Below, piece after piece: positions 1 to 8,146 of a DNA stretch of 64,000 nt. Below the pieces are notes generated by a model that saw only the letters and a list, made by a program, of their open reading frames with translations, was not told the DNA's origin and searched no databases. Every line of letters begins with the position of its first letter. The stretch's first letter is position 1. The stretch lies in NCBI GenBank assembly GCA_014860575.1, contig JACZJK010000021.1, positions 1 to 64,000 on the forward strand, read 5' to 3'. The position numbers and the translations under genes are program-made. Origin of the DNA: Bacteroidales bacterium (lineage in GTDB: Bacteria > Bacteroidota > Bacteroidia > Bacteroidales > JAAYJT01).

Positions 1-3000
1 TATCTTGCTGCTTTAGACGCAGGTACCGGGGTTGCCACTTCCTGGGCGCCTAATCCCAATAGCATTGTCAACAGCATTTCCAGACATAATAATACCGTAT
101 ACGTTGGTGGACAATTCAGCATCATCAGTGGGCTCCAGCAATCAAACTTTGCCATGCTTGATGCAGGTACTGCCGAACTGGTTTCTCTGATCGGTGTGAA
201 TTCTACGGTTACAATCGTAGAGCAGGACAATGACAATATATACATTGGAGGTTCTTTCTCTGGTGCACAGGGTTTACAGGCGAGGTATGGCGCTCTCTTG
301 GGAACCGTAAGCGATGTTCCTGAGTTGAACTTTCCGGTTTTTAACTCTACTGTACATGCCAGCATACCCGATGGTGCAGGAGGTTGGTATGTTGGTGGGT
401 CTTTCACAGGTGTAGGTGGTAAGAATTACCTTATTCGCGTGCTTGCAAATAACACAGTTGATCCAACCTTCAGCCCTGCGCCAAATAGCACAGTTGTATC
501 GCTCTTTCTGCATGGCTCAACTTTATACGTGGGTGGGTGGTTTACACAGATTGGTGGGCAGCCCAGAACCTATCTTGCTGCTTTAGACGCTGGTACCGGG
601 GTTGCCACTTCCTGGGCGCCCAATCCTAATAGCATTGTCAACAGCATTACCATGCATAATAATACCGTTTATGTTGGTGGACAATACAGCATCATCAGCG
701 GGAGCCAGCAATCAAACTTTGCCATGCTTGATGCAAGCACAGCACAACTCGTTTCGCTGATCGTTGTGAATTCTACGGTTACAACCGTAGAGCAGGACAA
801 TGACAATGTATATATTGGAGGTTCTTTCGCTGGCGCACAGGGCTTGCAGGCAAGGTATGGCGCATTGCTGGGAACCGTAAGCGATGTTCCTGAGTTGAGC
901 TTTCCGGTTTTTAACTCTAATGTGAATGCCAGTATTCCCGATGGTTCCGGTGGCTGGTATATAGGTGGTTCTTTCTCAGGTGTAGGTGGTAAAAATTACC
1001 TGATTCGTGTGCTCGCCGATAACACCATTGACCCCACTTTCAGCCCGGCGCCAAATAGCATAATTCTTTCTCTTTACCTGCACGGTTCCACACTTTATGT
1101 AGGCGGTTACTTCACGCTAATTGGAGGTCAATCAAGAACTTATCTTGCTGCTTTAGACGCAGGTACCGGAGTTGCAACTTCCTGGGCGCCCAATCCCAAT
1201 AGCCTTGTCAACAGCATAACCAGGCATAATAATACCGTTTATGTTGGAGGACAATTCAGCATTATCAGCGGGCGCCAGAAATCAAACTTTGCCATGCTTG
1301 ATGAGAATACTGCTCAACTTGTTTCTCTGATGGGAGTAAATTCTACAATTCAGACAATTGAGCAGGACAACGATAATATTTACCTTGGCGGTTCATTTGC
1401 CGGCGCGCAAGGATTAGATGTTAGGTATGGCGCATTATTGGGTACCGGCGATGACAACCCGGCCCTCAACTTCCCCTCATTCAACAGCACAGTAAATGCG
1501 AGTATCCCTGACGGCGCGGGAGGCTGGTATGTGGCAGGTAGCTTTAGCGGTGTTGGCGGTAAAAATTACCTGGTACGTATTCTTGCCGACAATAGTATTG
1601 ACCCAGCCTTTTCTCCTGCGCCCAATTCATATGTTTATGCGCTGCACCTCGATGGAGGAGTTTTATACGTAAGTGGAATTTTTAGTCAGATAGGCGGACA
1701 ACCACGTCAAAACTTTGCAGCATTGAATTCCACAACCGGTGCTGCCTTAGCCTGGAATCCCGGCGGAAACAGCTATGCAAATACCATCATTACTGATAAT
1801 GATTTCATTTATGTAGGCGGGAACTTTACAACCATCGCAAACCAAGCGCGCAATTACATTGCCTCTTTTGATAAGGCTACCGGCAGTATTACCACCTGGA
1901 ACCCAAATTCAAACAGTTTGGTGTTTCGGCTTGCGCAAAGCGGCAGCATCGTATATGTTGTTGGTTCATTTTCAAACATAGGCGGCCAAAGCAGAAACCA
2001 TATCGCTGCCCTGGATAAATCAAGCGGACTGGCAACTTCCTGGAACCCAAACGCTAACTCATGGGTGTATGATATTCTACTGGATGGGGCAAATGCCTGG
2101 ATTGTTGGTAGTTTTGGCTCAGTTAATGGCCAGGCTAGAAACAGGATAGCAGAAATCAGCCTTAGCACCGGGGTTCCCACCTCATTTAACCCCGATGCGA
2201 ATAACACTGTTTATAATATTCGTAAATCCGGTACTACTCTCTTTGTAGCCGGAGAGTTTACCATCGTTGGCGGTCAGAACCGCAGCTACCTTGCTACCAT
2301 TGATGCTACAAGCGGAGCAGTCCAGAGTTGGAGTCCCATGGCCAATTCATCTGTTTACTCCATCTCATTGAGTGGTACCAAAATTTTTGCTGGTGGTAAT
2401 TTTACTTATATGAAATTTGTGAACCGAAATTTTTTACTTGCCATTTCCAAGGCAACCGGACTCATCACATCCTGGAACCCGGCTCCCAACAGCATAGTTT
2501 ATGGTATTTTACCTGATGGCAGCAATGCCTTTGTGGGAGGGAGTTTTGGGGTAATTGGCGGTCAGACACGCAACCGGATTGCACAGGTGAGCCTGACAAC
2601 GGGTAATGCAACCTCATGGAATCCGGATGCCAACAGTACCGTTTACCGACTTGCAAAGTCTGGCTCAACCATCTATGCTGGGGGCGAGTTCACCAACATT
2701 GGCGGACAGCCACGAAACTACATGGCAGCCCTGGATGCAACCGGCGGTACTGCACTTTCCTGGAACCCTATGGCCAACTCATCGGTTTATGCCCTTTCGG
2801 TTCAAAGCAACAAGTTATTTGCCGGTGGTGCTTTTACTTTCCTGAAATTTGCAAACCGAAACTATGTATTAGCGATCTCCAAAACTACCGGGCTCATCAC
2901 GTCCTGGAACCCTTCGCCCAACAGCACGGTTCACGGTATCTTTCCCGATGGCAGCAATGCCTATATTGGAGGAAGCTTTACAATGGTTGGCAGTGATTCG

Positions 3001-5895
3001 CGCAGCCGGATTGCACAGGTAAGTCTCAGTACTGGTGCAGCTACAGGCTGGAATCCGGGCGCCAATAGCACGGTTTACAAATTTGCTAAATCAGGCTCAA
3101 CAGTGTTTGCTGTGGGCGATTTTACAACCATTGCCGGAGAACCCCGCAATTACATCGCAGCCCTGGATGCTACTGTCGGTAATGCGCTATCATGGAACCC
3201 TATGGCCAACTCATCGGTTTATGCCCTTTCGGTTCAAAGCAACAAGTTATTTGCCGGTGGGGCTTTTACTTTTCTGAAATTTGCAAACCGAAACTATATC
3301 TTAGTGATCTCCAAAACTACCGGGCTCATCACATCCTGGAACCCTTCACCCAACAGCACAGTTCACGGCATTTTTCCCGATGGCAGCAATGCCTATATTG
3401 GAGGAAGCTTTACAACGGTTGGCAGTGATTCGCGCAGCCGGATTGCACAGGTAAGTCTGAGTACCGGTGCAGCTACAACATGGAATCCGGGCGCCAATAG
3501 CACGGTCTATAAATTCGATAAATCAGGTTCAACAGTTTTTGCCGTGGGTGAATTTACCGCCATTGCCGGAGAACCCCGTAATTACATCGCAGCGCTGGAT
3601 GTAGTCAGTGGCACTGCGCTTTCATGGAATCCACAACCCAATAGCTCTGTTTATACCGTTGTTGTTCAAGGCACAAAGGTGTTTGCGGGAGGAACATTTA
3701 CATACTTGAAATTTGCGAACCGGAACTTTTTGTTGGCTCTATCAAAGACTACAGGATTGATTACTTCATGGAACCCCTCAGCCAACAGTACAGTACATTC
3801 TCTCTTAACGGATGGTAGTAATATGTACGTCGGTGGAAGTTTTTCTGTTATCGGAGGCCAATCCCGAAACCGCATTGCTGAACTCAGCCTTAGTACCGGT
3901 AATGCAAGTGCGTGGAACCCGGATGCAAACAGCACAGTATATTCTATAGCTAAAAATGGCAGTACCATCTATGCCGGCGGTGCCTTTACAACCATTGGTG
4001 GGCAGCCCCGCAACTATGTAGCTGCTATTGACAACAGCGGATCAATCCTGCCGTGGAATCCAAGACCAAACAGCGTTGTTTATCAGGTTAAAATGTCGGG
4101 TAGTGATGTTATTATTGGTGGTAATTTTAGTTTCCTCAATGCAGGTTCAAGGTCTAACCTGCTGGCTTTATCAAAGACCACAGGTGAAATCACTTCCTGG
4201 AATCCTGCTCCCAATTCAACGGTTCAAACCATTGAGCTCAATGGTGGAAATGTTTACGTTGGTGGCTGGTTTACCCAGATAGGAGGGCAACCACGTAACT
4301 ACATTTCAGAAGTTAGCCTAAGTACCGGAAGCGTAACTTCATGGAATCCCAACTCAAATTCTGTGGTTCTCAGCATAGCTAAAAACGGTGGAAACGTTTA
4401 TGCAAGTGGTTATTTCACCAGCATTGGCGGCCAGCCAAGGAACTACCTGGCATCACTGGATGCTGTTACCGGCCTGGCAACACTGTGGAGTCCAAATCCG
4501 AATAATTACCCCTGGAAGTTGCATATTTCTGATGGGGTTTTATACGCTGGAGGGGATTTCACTATTATTGGAGCAGAACCCAGAAACCGGCTCGCCTCGT
4601 TCACTCTTCCCGCTGAAACGCTTACCGCCTGGGATCCTAATGCTAACAGTACCGTTAGGGATATTCACAGCACACAAACCACTTTATACATTGCTGGTAG
4701 TTTTACCCAGGTTTCAGGCGAAGACCGCGGACGCGGGGCCAGGTTCGATAAAGCCAGCGGTGTACTTCAGGAATGGAATCCGCTCTCAAACAACACCATA
4801 AACTCCATAACCAGCAAAGGTAAACTGTTTTTCATGGGTGGAAACTTCAGCAATATTGGAGGTAACCCAGCTGGAGGCTTTGCTTCAGTCAATCTGAATA
4901 CCATGGAATTTATTCCCTTTTTTCCGGTAGCCAATTCAGCTATTAATACGATTCTTCCCTCTGGCAAACAGGTTTACATTGGTGGCAGTTTCTCAATAAT
5001 AGGTGGAATTCCACTGACCGGACTTGCCACTGTTTCCTATACCAACGATCTGCTCATGCCCGATGTGGAGGATTACAATCCTAAACTTGCTGCCAATAAC
5101 GGTACAGTGGCAGTTACAATTTTAGGCAATGCATTCCTTGGTGCTGTTACCGTGAAACTCACCAAAACCGGCGAAGCCGACATCCCTATGCAAAGTATGG
5201 TGATTACCGACGGTATTAAGATTGAAGGAACTTTTAATATAAATGCTGCAGCGTTGGGATTGTGGGATATTGTAATAGAAGTGCCTGGTTTTGGTGTTGT
5301 TTCATCGTGTGCACATGGCTGTACTTTCAGGGTAATTGAAACCGGATTTCCTGTGAACTTATCCTTGCAAAACATTACTGTAAACAGTCCAAACAGCGAA
5401 TGTTACGCTGCACTGGAAACCATTACCATTGCCGGTGATGGAACCACCTTCACTGTCAATTCTGGAGCCAGCGCTGAGTTTGCCGCTTATACCAGCGTTA
5501 CTGCAAAACCCGGCGCTCATTTTAAGGCAGGGTCAAACGTTATCATGAGGATAGAAACAGTGCATTATTTCTGCTTTAACGATGAATCAATGCTTAAAAC
5601 TGATCACCTGCTTATTGACGATTTTGCTTTAAGATCTGATATTGATGGTGATAAGAATAATTTATTCCAGGTTTATCCTAATCCAACAAGCGGAAGGTTT
5701 ACGCTTGAATTATCGGAAATTGCTACTAACGTTACAGTTGAGATCTATGGCTTACTGGGCGAACAACTCCTGAGAAAGGATGTATCGGGCTTTATAACGT
5801 ATGAGTTCGACCTTTCGAGCCAGCCGCGGGGTATTTACATCATCCGTGTGCTGAATGGCAATGAAATGGGGATTCAGCGGGTGATAAGGCAATAA
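1..5895 (+). CDS. Giant secreted beta-propeller-repeat protein with T9SS type-A sorting domain (5' end outside window)
   Basis: The reading frame is open from base 1, so the start codon and signal peptide lie upstream; at least 1964 residues are present. Most of the protein is a run of roughly 45-50-residue units with recurring cores such as YVGGxFTxIGGQxRNYxAALD and TGxxxSWNPxxNSxVY, resembling DUF5122/delta-60 beta-propeller blades. The units group into longer repeats: a 570-bp period at the start (copies begin at 1, 571 and 1141) and a 432-bp period at about 2450-3900. The last 80 or so residues (VYPNPTSGRFTLEL, then GIYIIRVLNG) match the T9SS type-A C-terminal domain, so export through the T9SS to the cell surface or medium is expected from family knowledge. 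The ligand or function is unknown. A terminator follows at once. Confidence 0.9.
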   Translation, partial: YLAALDAGTGVATSWAPNPNSIVNSISRHNNTVYVGGQFSIISGLQQSNFAMLDAGTAELVSLIGVNSTVTIVEQDNDNIYIGGSFSGAQGLQARYGALLGTVSDVPELNFPVFNSTVHASIPDGAGGWYVGGSFTGVGGKNYLIRVLANNTVDPTFSPAPNSTVVSLFLHGSTLYVGGWFTQIGGQPRTYLAALDAGTGVATSWAPNPNSIVNSITMHNNTVYVGGQYSIISGSQQSNFAMLDASTAQLVSLIVVNSTVTTVEQDNDNVYIGGSFAGAQGLQARYGALLGTVSDVPELSFPVFNSNVNASIPDGSGGWYIGGSFSGVGGKNYLIRVLADNTIDPTFSPAPNSIILSLYLHGSTLYVGGYFTLIGGQSRTYLAALDAGTGVATSWAPNPNSLVNSITRHNNTVYVGGQFSIISGRQKSNFAMLDENTAQLVSLMGVNSTIQTIEQDNDNIYLGGSFAGAQGLDVRYGALLGTGDDNPALNFPSFNSTVNASIPDGAGGWYVAGSFSGVGGKNYLVRILADNSIDPAFSPAPNSYVYALHLDGGVLYVSGIFSQIGGQPRQNFAALNSTTGAALAWNPGGNSYANTIITDNDFIYVGGNFTTIANQARNYIASFDKATGSITTWNPNSNSLVFRLAQSGSIVYVVGSFSNIGGQSRNHIAALDKSSGLATSWNPNANSWVYDILLDGANAWIVGSFGSVNGQARNRIAEISLSTGVPTSFNPDANNTVYNIRKSGTTLFVAGEFTIVGGQNRSYLATIDATSGAVQSWSPMANSSVYSISLSGTKIFAGGNFTYMKFVNRNFLLAISKATGLITSWNPAPNSIVYGILPDGSNAFVGGSFGVIGGQTRNRIAQVSLTTGNATSWNPDANSTVYRLAKSGSTIYAGGEFTNIGGQPRNYMAALDATGGTALSWNPMANSSVYALSVQSNKLFAGGAFTFLKFANRNYVLAISKTTGLITSWNPSPNSTVHGIFPDGSNAYIGGSFTMVGSDSRSRIAQVSLSTGAATGWNPGANSTVYKFAKSGSTVFAVGDFTTIAGEPRNYIAALDATVGNALSWNPMANSSVYALSVQSNKLFAGGAFTFLKFANRNYILVISKTTGLITSWNPSPNSTVHGIFPDGSNAYIGGSFTTVGSDSRSRIAQVSLSTGAATTWNPGANSTVYKFDKSGSTVFAVGEFTAIAGEPRNYIAALDVVSGTALSWNPQPNSSVYTVVVQGTKVFAGGTFTYLKFANRNFLLALSKTTGLITSWNPSANSTVHSLLTDGSNMYVGGSFSVIGGQSRNRIAELSLSTGNASAWNPDANSTVYSIAKNGSTIYAGGAFTTIGGQPRNYVAAIDNSGSILPWNPRPNSVVYQVKMSGSDVIIGGNFSFLNAGSRSNLLALSKTTGEITSWNPAPNSTVQTIELNGGNVYVGGWFTQIGGQPRNYISEVSLSTGSVTSWNPNSNSVVLSIAKNGGNVYASGYFTSIGGQPRNYLASLDAVTGLATLWSPNPNNYPWKLHISDGVLYAGGDFTIIGAEPRNRLASFTLPAETLTAWDPNANSTVRDIHSTQTTLYIAGSFTQVSGEDRGRGARFDKASGVLQEWNPLSNNTINSITSKGKLFFMGGNFSNIGGNPAGGFASVNLNTMEFIPFFPVANSAINTILPSGKQVYIGGSFSIIGGIPLTGLATVSYTNDLLMPDVEDYNPKLAANNGTVAVTILGNAFLGAVTVKLTKTGEADIPMQSMVITDGIKIEGTFNINAAALGLWDIVIEVPGFGVVSSCAHGCTFRVIETGFPVNLSLQNITVNSPNSECYAALETITIAGDGTTFTVNSGASAEFAAYTSVTAKPGAHFKAGSNVIMRIETVHYFCFNDESMLKTDHLLIDDFALRSDIDGDKNNLFQVYPNPTSGRFTLELSEIATNVTVEIYGLLGEQLLRKDVSGFITYEFDLSSQPRGIYIIRVLNGNEMGIQRVIRQ

Positions 5896-5917
5896 ACCCT
5901 CATAATTACAAACCAAA

Positions 5918-5957
5918 AACCTTACCTGCGACTTTTGTTTCGGGTAAGGTTTTTTTA
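5918..5957 (+). terminator. Rho-independent terminator of the propeller gene
   Basis: AACCTTACC at 5918-5926 pairs perfectly with GGTAAGGTT at 5943-5951, with a 16-nt loop, and a run of T follows. It starts 23 bp after the stop codon. Confidence 0.85.
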
Positions 5958-5984
5958 TTTTTTAAAATGCAAATACTATCTTTG
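5950..5984 (+). promoter_or_regulatory. Bacteroidota-type promoter for the TonB-like gene
   Basis: TATCTTTG at 5977-5984 matches the -7 consensus TAnnTTTG. The T-rich stretch of the preceding terminator sits where a -33 element would be. The predicted leader is about 18 nt. Confidence 0.55.
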
Positions 5985-6005
5985 CGTGAAGCAAGAAAGT
6001 AAGCC

Positions 6006-6437
6006 ATGAACGAACACAAGAAAAAGAACTTTCTCGAACTTCCCCGCTACGGCGGAGGCAATGAAGAATTCAAGAAATTTATTGCTGCGAACCTTCGGTA
6101 TCCAAAAGCTGCTCTTGAGGCACGGATTGAAGGCAAAGTACTGGTTGAATACGAAATTGACGATAATGGTATTGTGCACAATCCACGTGTGCTGAGAAGT
6201 CTTGGTTATGGCTGCGATGAAGAGGCGATGAGGGTTGTGAGCTTGCTCAGGTTCAAGAAAGTTAAAAACCGTGGTGTGAGGGTGAGGGTAAACACTAAGA
6301 CCAACATCAATTTCAGCCTTCCGAAGACGAGCATTAGTTATACTGTAACTTCAAAGCCTGAGAATAAAAAACCAGACGAGGCTGATATTCAGAAAAAGAA
6401 CAAACCAACTACCTACGAATATACCATCAGTTTTTGA
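6006..6437 (+). CDS. TonB C-terminal domain protein without membrane anchor
   Basis: A 143-aa protein. Residues about 20-100 match the TonB/energy-transducer C-terminal domain: FKKFIAANLRYPKAALEA, then GKVLVEYEIDDNGIV and DEEAMRVVSLL, in the usual order. Typical TonB proteins begin with a transmembrane helix and a proline-rich linker. Here the N-terminus is short, charged (NEHKKKNFLE) and has no hydrophobic segment, so the protein is probably soluble and not a working energy transducer. A polar tail of about 40 residues follows the domain. It has its own promoter-like sequence just upstream and is followed closely by an acetyltransferase gene. The domain assignment is firm; the role is not known. 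Confidence 0.8.
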   Translation: MNEHKKKNFLELPRYGGGNEEFKKFIAANLRYPKAALEARIEGKVLVEYEIDDNGIVHNPRVLRSLGYGCDEEAMRVVSLLRFKKVKNRGVRVRVNTKTNINFSLPKTSISYTVTSKPENKKPDEADIQKKNKPTTYEYTISF

Positions 6438-6460
6438 TTACCACGCATAGAACAATTCTC

Positions 6461-7015
6461 ATGCATTATCCTTTACTTGAAACAAACCGGCTTATGCTGC
6501 GGCCATTTAGTGTAAGTGATGGCCCGCGTGTACAATTGCTCGCCAGCGATGAAAAAGTTGCAGCAACTACATTGAATATTCCTCATCCTTACCCTGATGG
6601 CCTCGCGGAAGAATGGATTTCAACGCATGAGAAGGAATTTGCTCAGCGTAAATCTGTGATCCTTGCAATTTGCCTAATAGAAGATGAAAAGCTCATCGGC
6701 GCTATTGGGTTGATGCTAAAATCTGAACACGACCTTGGCGAGCTGGGTTATTGGATCGGAGTACCCTATTGGAACAATGGTTATTGCACCGAAGCCTGCC
6801 AGGCGCTTATAAGTTATGGGTTCAGCACTTTGAAGCTGAATAAAATATTTGCCAACTATTTTGAAGGCAATGACGCTTCAGGAAAGGTGTTGCAAAAACT
6901 TGGCATGCAGCATGAAGCCCTTTTGCGTTCTCACGTCAAGCACTGGGGAAAATACAAAACCCTGATCAGCAATGGTTTGCTGAAGGATGAATACAGGCAG
7001 TTAATGCCGGTTTAG
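6461..7015 (+). CDS. GNAT-family N-acetyltransferase, RimJ/RimL-like
   Basis: A 184-aa protein of the Acetyltransf_3 type: LETNRLMLRPFSVSDG at the N-terminus, the acetyl-CoA-binding region LGYWIGVPYWNNGYCTEAC at about residues 103-121, and NxxSGKVLQKLGM near the end. Such enzymes transfer acetyl from acetyl-CoA to protein N-termini or small amines; the substrate cannot be told. I chose the ATG at 6461 because it begins directly at the conserved LLETxRL motif. A TTG at 6434 overlapping the previous stop would add nine unconserved residues. It ends in a 4-bp convergent overlap with the ferritin-like gene. Confidence 0.85.
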   Translation: MHYPLLETNRLMLRPFSVSDGPRVQLLASDEKVAATTLNIPHPYPDGLAEEWISTHEKEFAQRKSVILAICLIEDEKLIGAIGLMLKSEHDLGELGYWIGVPYWNNGYCTEACQALISYGFSTLKLNKIFANYFEGNDASGKVLQKLGMQHEALLRSHVKHWGKYKTLISNGLLKDEYRQLMPV

Positions 7016-7515
7016 AATGGCCAGAACTGATTGTCGTACCAGATTTTTTCCTTCAGTTCTTCGTTGAGTTCGTGCAAGATTTTGTGATGGCCTTTTTCCC
7101 AATTAGCCAGAAAATTATAAAGATCTTTTTCAACCTGATCAGATGAGTCTTTTGCCCGCTTTGAATAAACCTCGATAGCCTTGGTTTCCATATCAATGGC
7201 TGCTGAAATTGCGGCTGCCTCAAATCCTGATGCCGAAAGGCGATTGGTGATTTCAGTGCTTAGCACCATATCAGCAATTGATTCATCAGCTTTTGGAGCA
7301 ATGCTTACTACTTCGAATTTACCGGTTTTCTCGTAATTCTTATAATGTTGTGCAAGGAACTCAATATGAAGTTGCTCTTCCTTGGCCATGATAGAAAATA
7401 TTTTTCTTACATCCTCATCACCAGTTTTTTCGGCAACGGTTTCATAGAATGCCTTTCCGCGTTTTTCGAGCAGGATGGCGGTTTTTAAAATGTCAAGTGC
7501 AGTGTTTGTTTCCAT
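7012..7515 (-). CDS. Ferritin-like diiron protein of the rubrerythrin family, lacking the rubredoxin domain
   Basis: A 167-aa, largely helical protein. The first half carries E17 (LLEKRG) and E46/E47 with H50 (AKEEQLH). The second half repeats the pattern with METKAIEVY and WEKGHHKIL. This spacing fits the four-helix diiron site of rubrerythrin-like ferritin-fold proteins, commonly used for peroxide detoxification in anaerobes. The C-terminal CxxC rubredoxin domain of classical rubrerythrin is absent, so an external electron donor would be needed. It stands alone on the minus strand. The peroxide-protection role is an inference from the family. Confidence 0.8.
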   Translation of the reverse strand: METNTALDILKTAILLEKRGKAFYETVAEKTGDEDVRKIFSIMAKEEQLHIEFLAQHYKNYEKTGKFEVVSIAPKADESIADMVLSTEITNRLSASGFEAAAISAAIDMETKAIEVYSKRAKDSSDQVEKDLYNFLANWEKGHHKILHELNEELKEKIWYDNQFWPF

Positions 7516-7582
7516 GTGACAGGTTTTATGGTTATTTGGTGTTTAACTGTTTTCAGTGGGTTTTTGTTCAACGGGTGTAAAG

Positions 7583-7612
7583 TTATAAAAAAAGCCGGCT
7601 GTTAAGCCGGCT
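7583..7612 (-). terminator. Terminator of the RRM gene
   Basis: A perfect 8-bp stem (AGCCGGCT at 7593-7600 and 7605-7612) with a 4-nt loop. The A-run at 7587-7592 reads as a U-tract on the minus strand, so it terminates transcripts from the RRM gene. Confidence 0.85.
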
Positions 7613-7662
7613 AGGTTTCTTAAGGATCGGTTGGGAAAAAAAATTCCGTGTGGTACGGGATA

Positions 7663-7971
7663 TTAGTATCTCCTGTTGTATCCTCCGCCTCGGTTGTCGT
7701 CTCTTCCTCTGTTGAAACTCTTGTTTTCTTCGCGAGGTCTGGCAACTGAAACTGACATTTCACGGTCATTAAGTGCATAACCATTAAGCGCTGCAACTGC
7801 AGCTTTGCCTTCAGCTTCGTTGGCCATTTCTACAAAAGCAAAACCTTTGCTTCTTCCGGAAAGTTTGTCTGTGATGATTTTCACTGAGGTGACTTCGCCA
7901 TACTCAGCAAACAAATCTGAAAGTTGATCTTCGGTAGCTTTGAAGTCAACGTTTCCTACGTAAATGTTCAT
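7663..7971 (-). CDS. RNA-binding protein with a single RRM domain
   Basis: A 102-aa protein. RNP-2 is at residues 2-7 (IYVGNV) and RNP-1 at about residues 41-48 (KGFAFVEM), which defines a canonical RNA recognition motif. The aromatic positions that stack on RNA bases are kept. After about residue 80 comes an arginine- and glycine-rich tail (NRGRDDNRGGGYNRRY), typical of the small RRM proteins of Bacteroidota and cyanobacteria that bind RNA broadly. The gene has a promoter-like -7 box upstream and a strong terminator downstream, so it is monocistronic. The specific RNA targets are unknown. Confidence 0.93.
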   Translation of the reverse strand: MNIYVGNVDFKATEDQLSDLFAEYGEVTSVKIITDKLSGRSKGFAFVEMANEAEGKAAVAALNGYALNDREMSVSVARPREENKSFNRGRDDNRGGGYNRRY

Positions 7972-8001
7972 AACTGTAAATAAATTAAATTAAAATCCCT
8001 G

Positions 8002-8034
8002 CAAAGATAATCTTTTTCTTATCTTCCAAACAAA
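8002..8034 (-). promoter_or_regulatory. Bacteroidota-type promoter for the RRM gene
   Basis: On the minus strand TATCTTTG (8009-8002) matches the -7 consensus. TTTG elements at 8030-8027 and 8034-8031 lie 17 and 21 bp upstream, as expected for the -33 box. Confidence 0.6.
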
Positions 8035-8119
8035 ATCACGTTTTTTTTGAAAATGAGCAGATTATTTTAATCAATTGAAGTTTTTTTGATGATTGGCAAT
8101 AGGAATTGAAAAATAAACG

Positions 8120-8127
8120 TAGGTTTG
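8120..8127 (+). promoter_or_regulatory. -7 promoter box for the kinase-RapZ operon
   Basis: TAGGTTTG matches TAnnTTTG and would give a leader of about 15 nt before the ATG at 8147. No convincing -33 element was found at the right distance. Confidence 0.45.
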
Positions 8128-8146
8128 AATTGTTATTTGATCAGCT

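Noticed and set aside
2606-3428. Several open frames of 78-126 codons in other frames inside the propeller gene
   Set aside because: They mirror the tandem DNA repeats of the real gene in other frames, have improbable composition and repeat in the same way.
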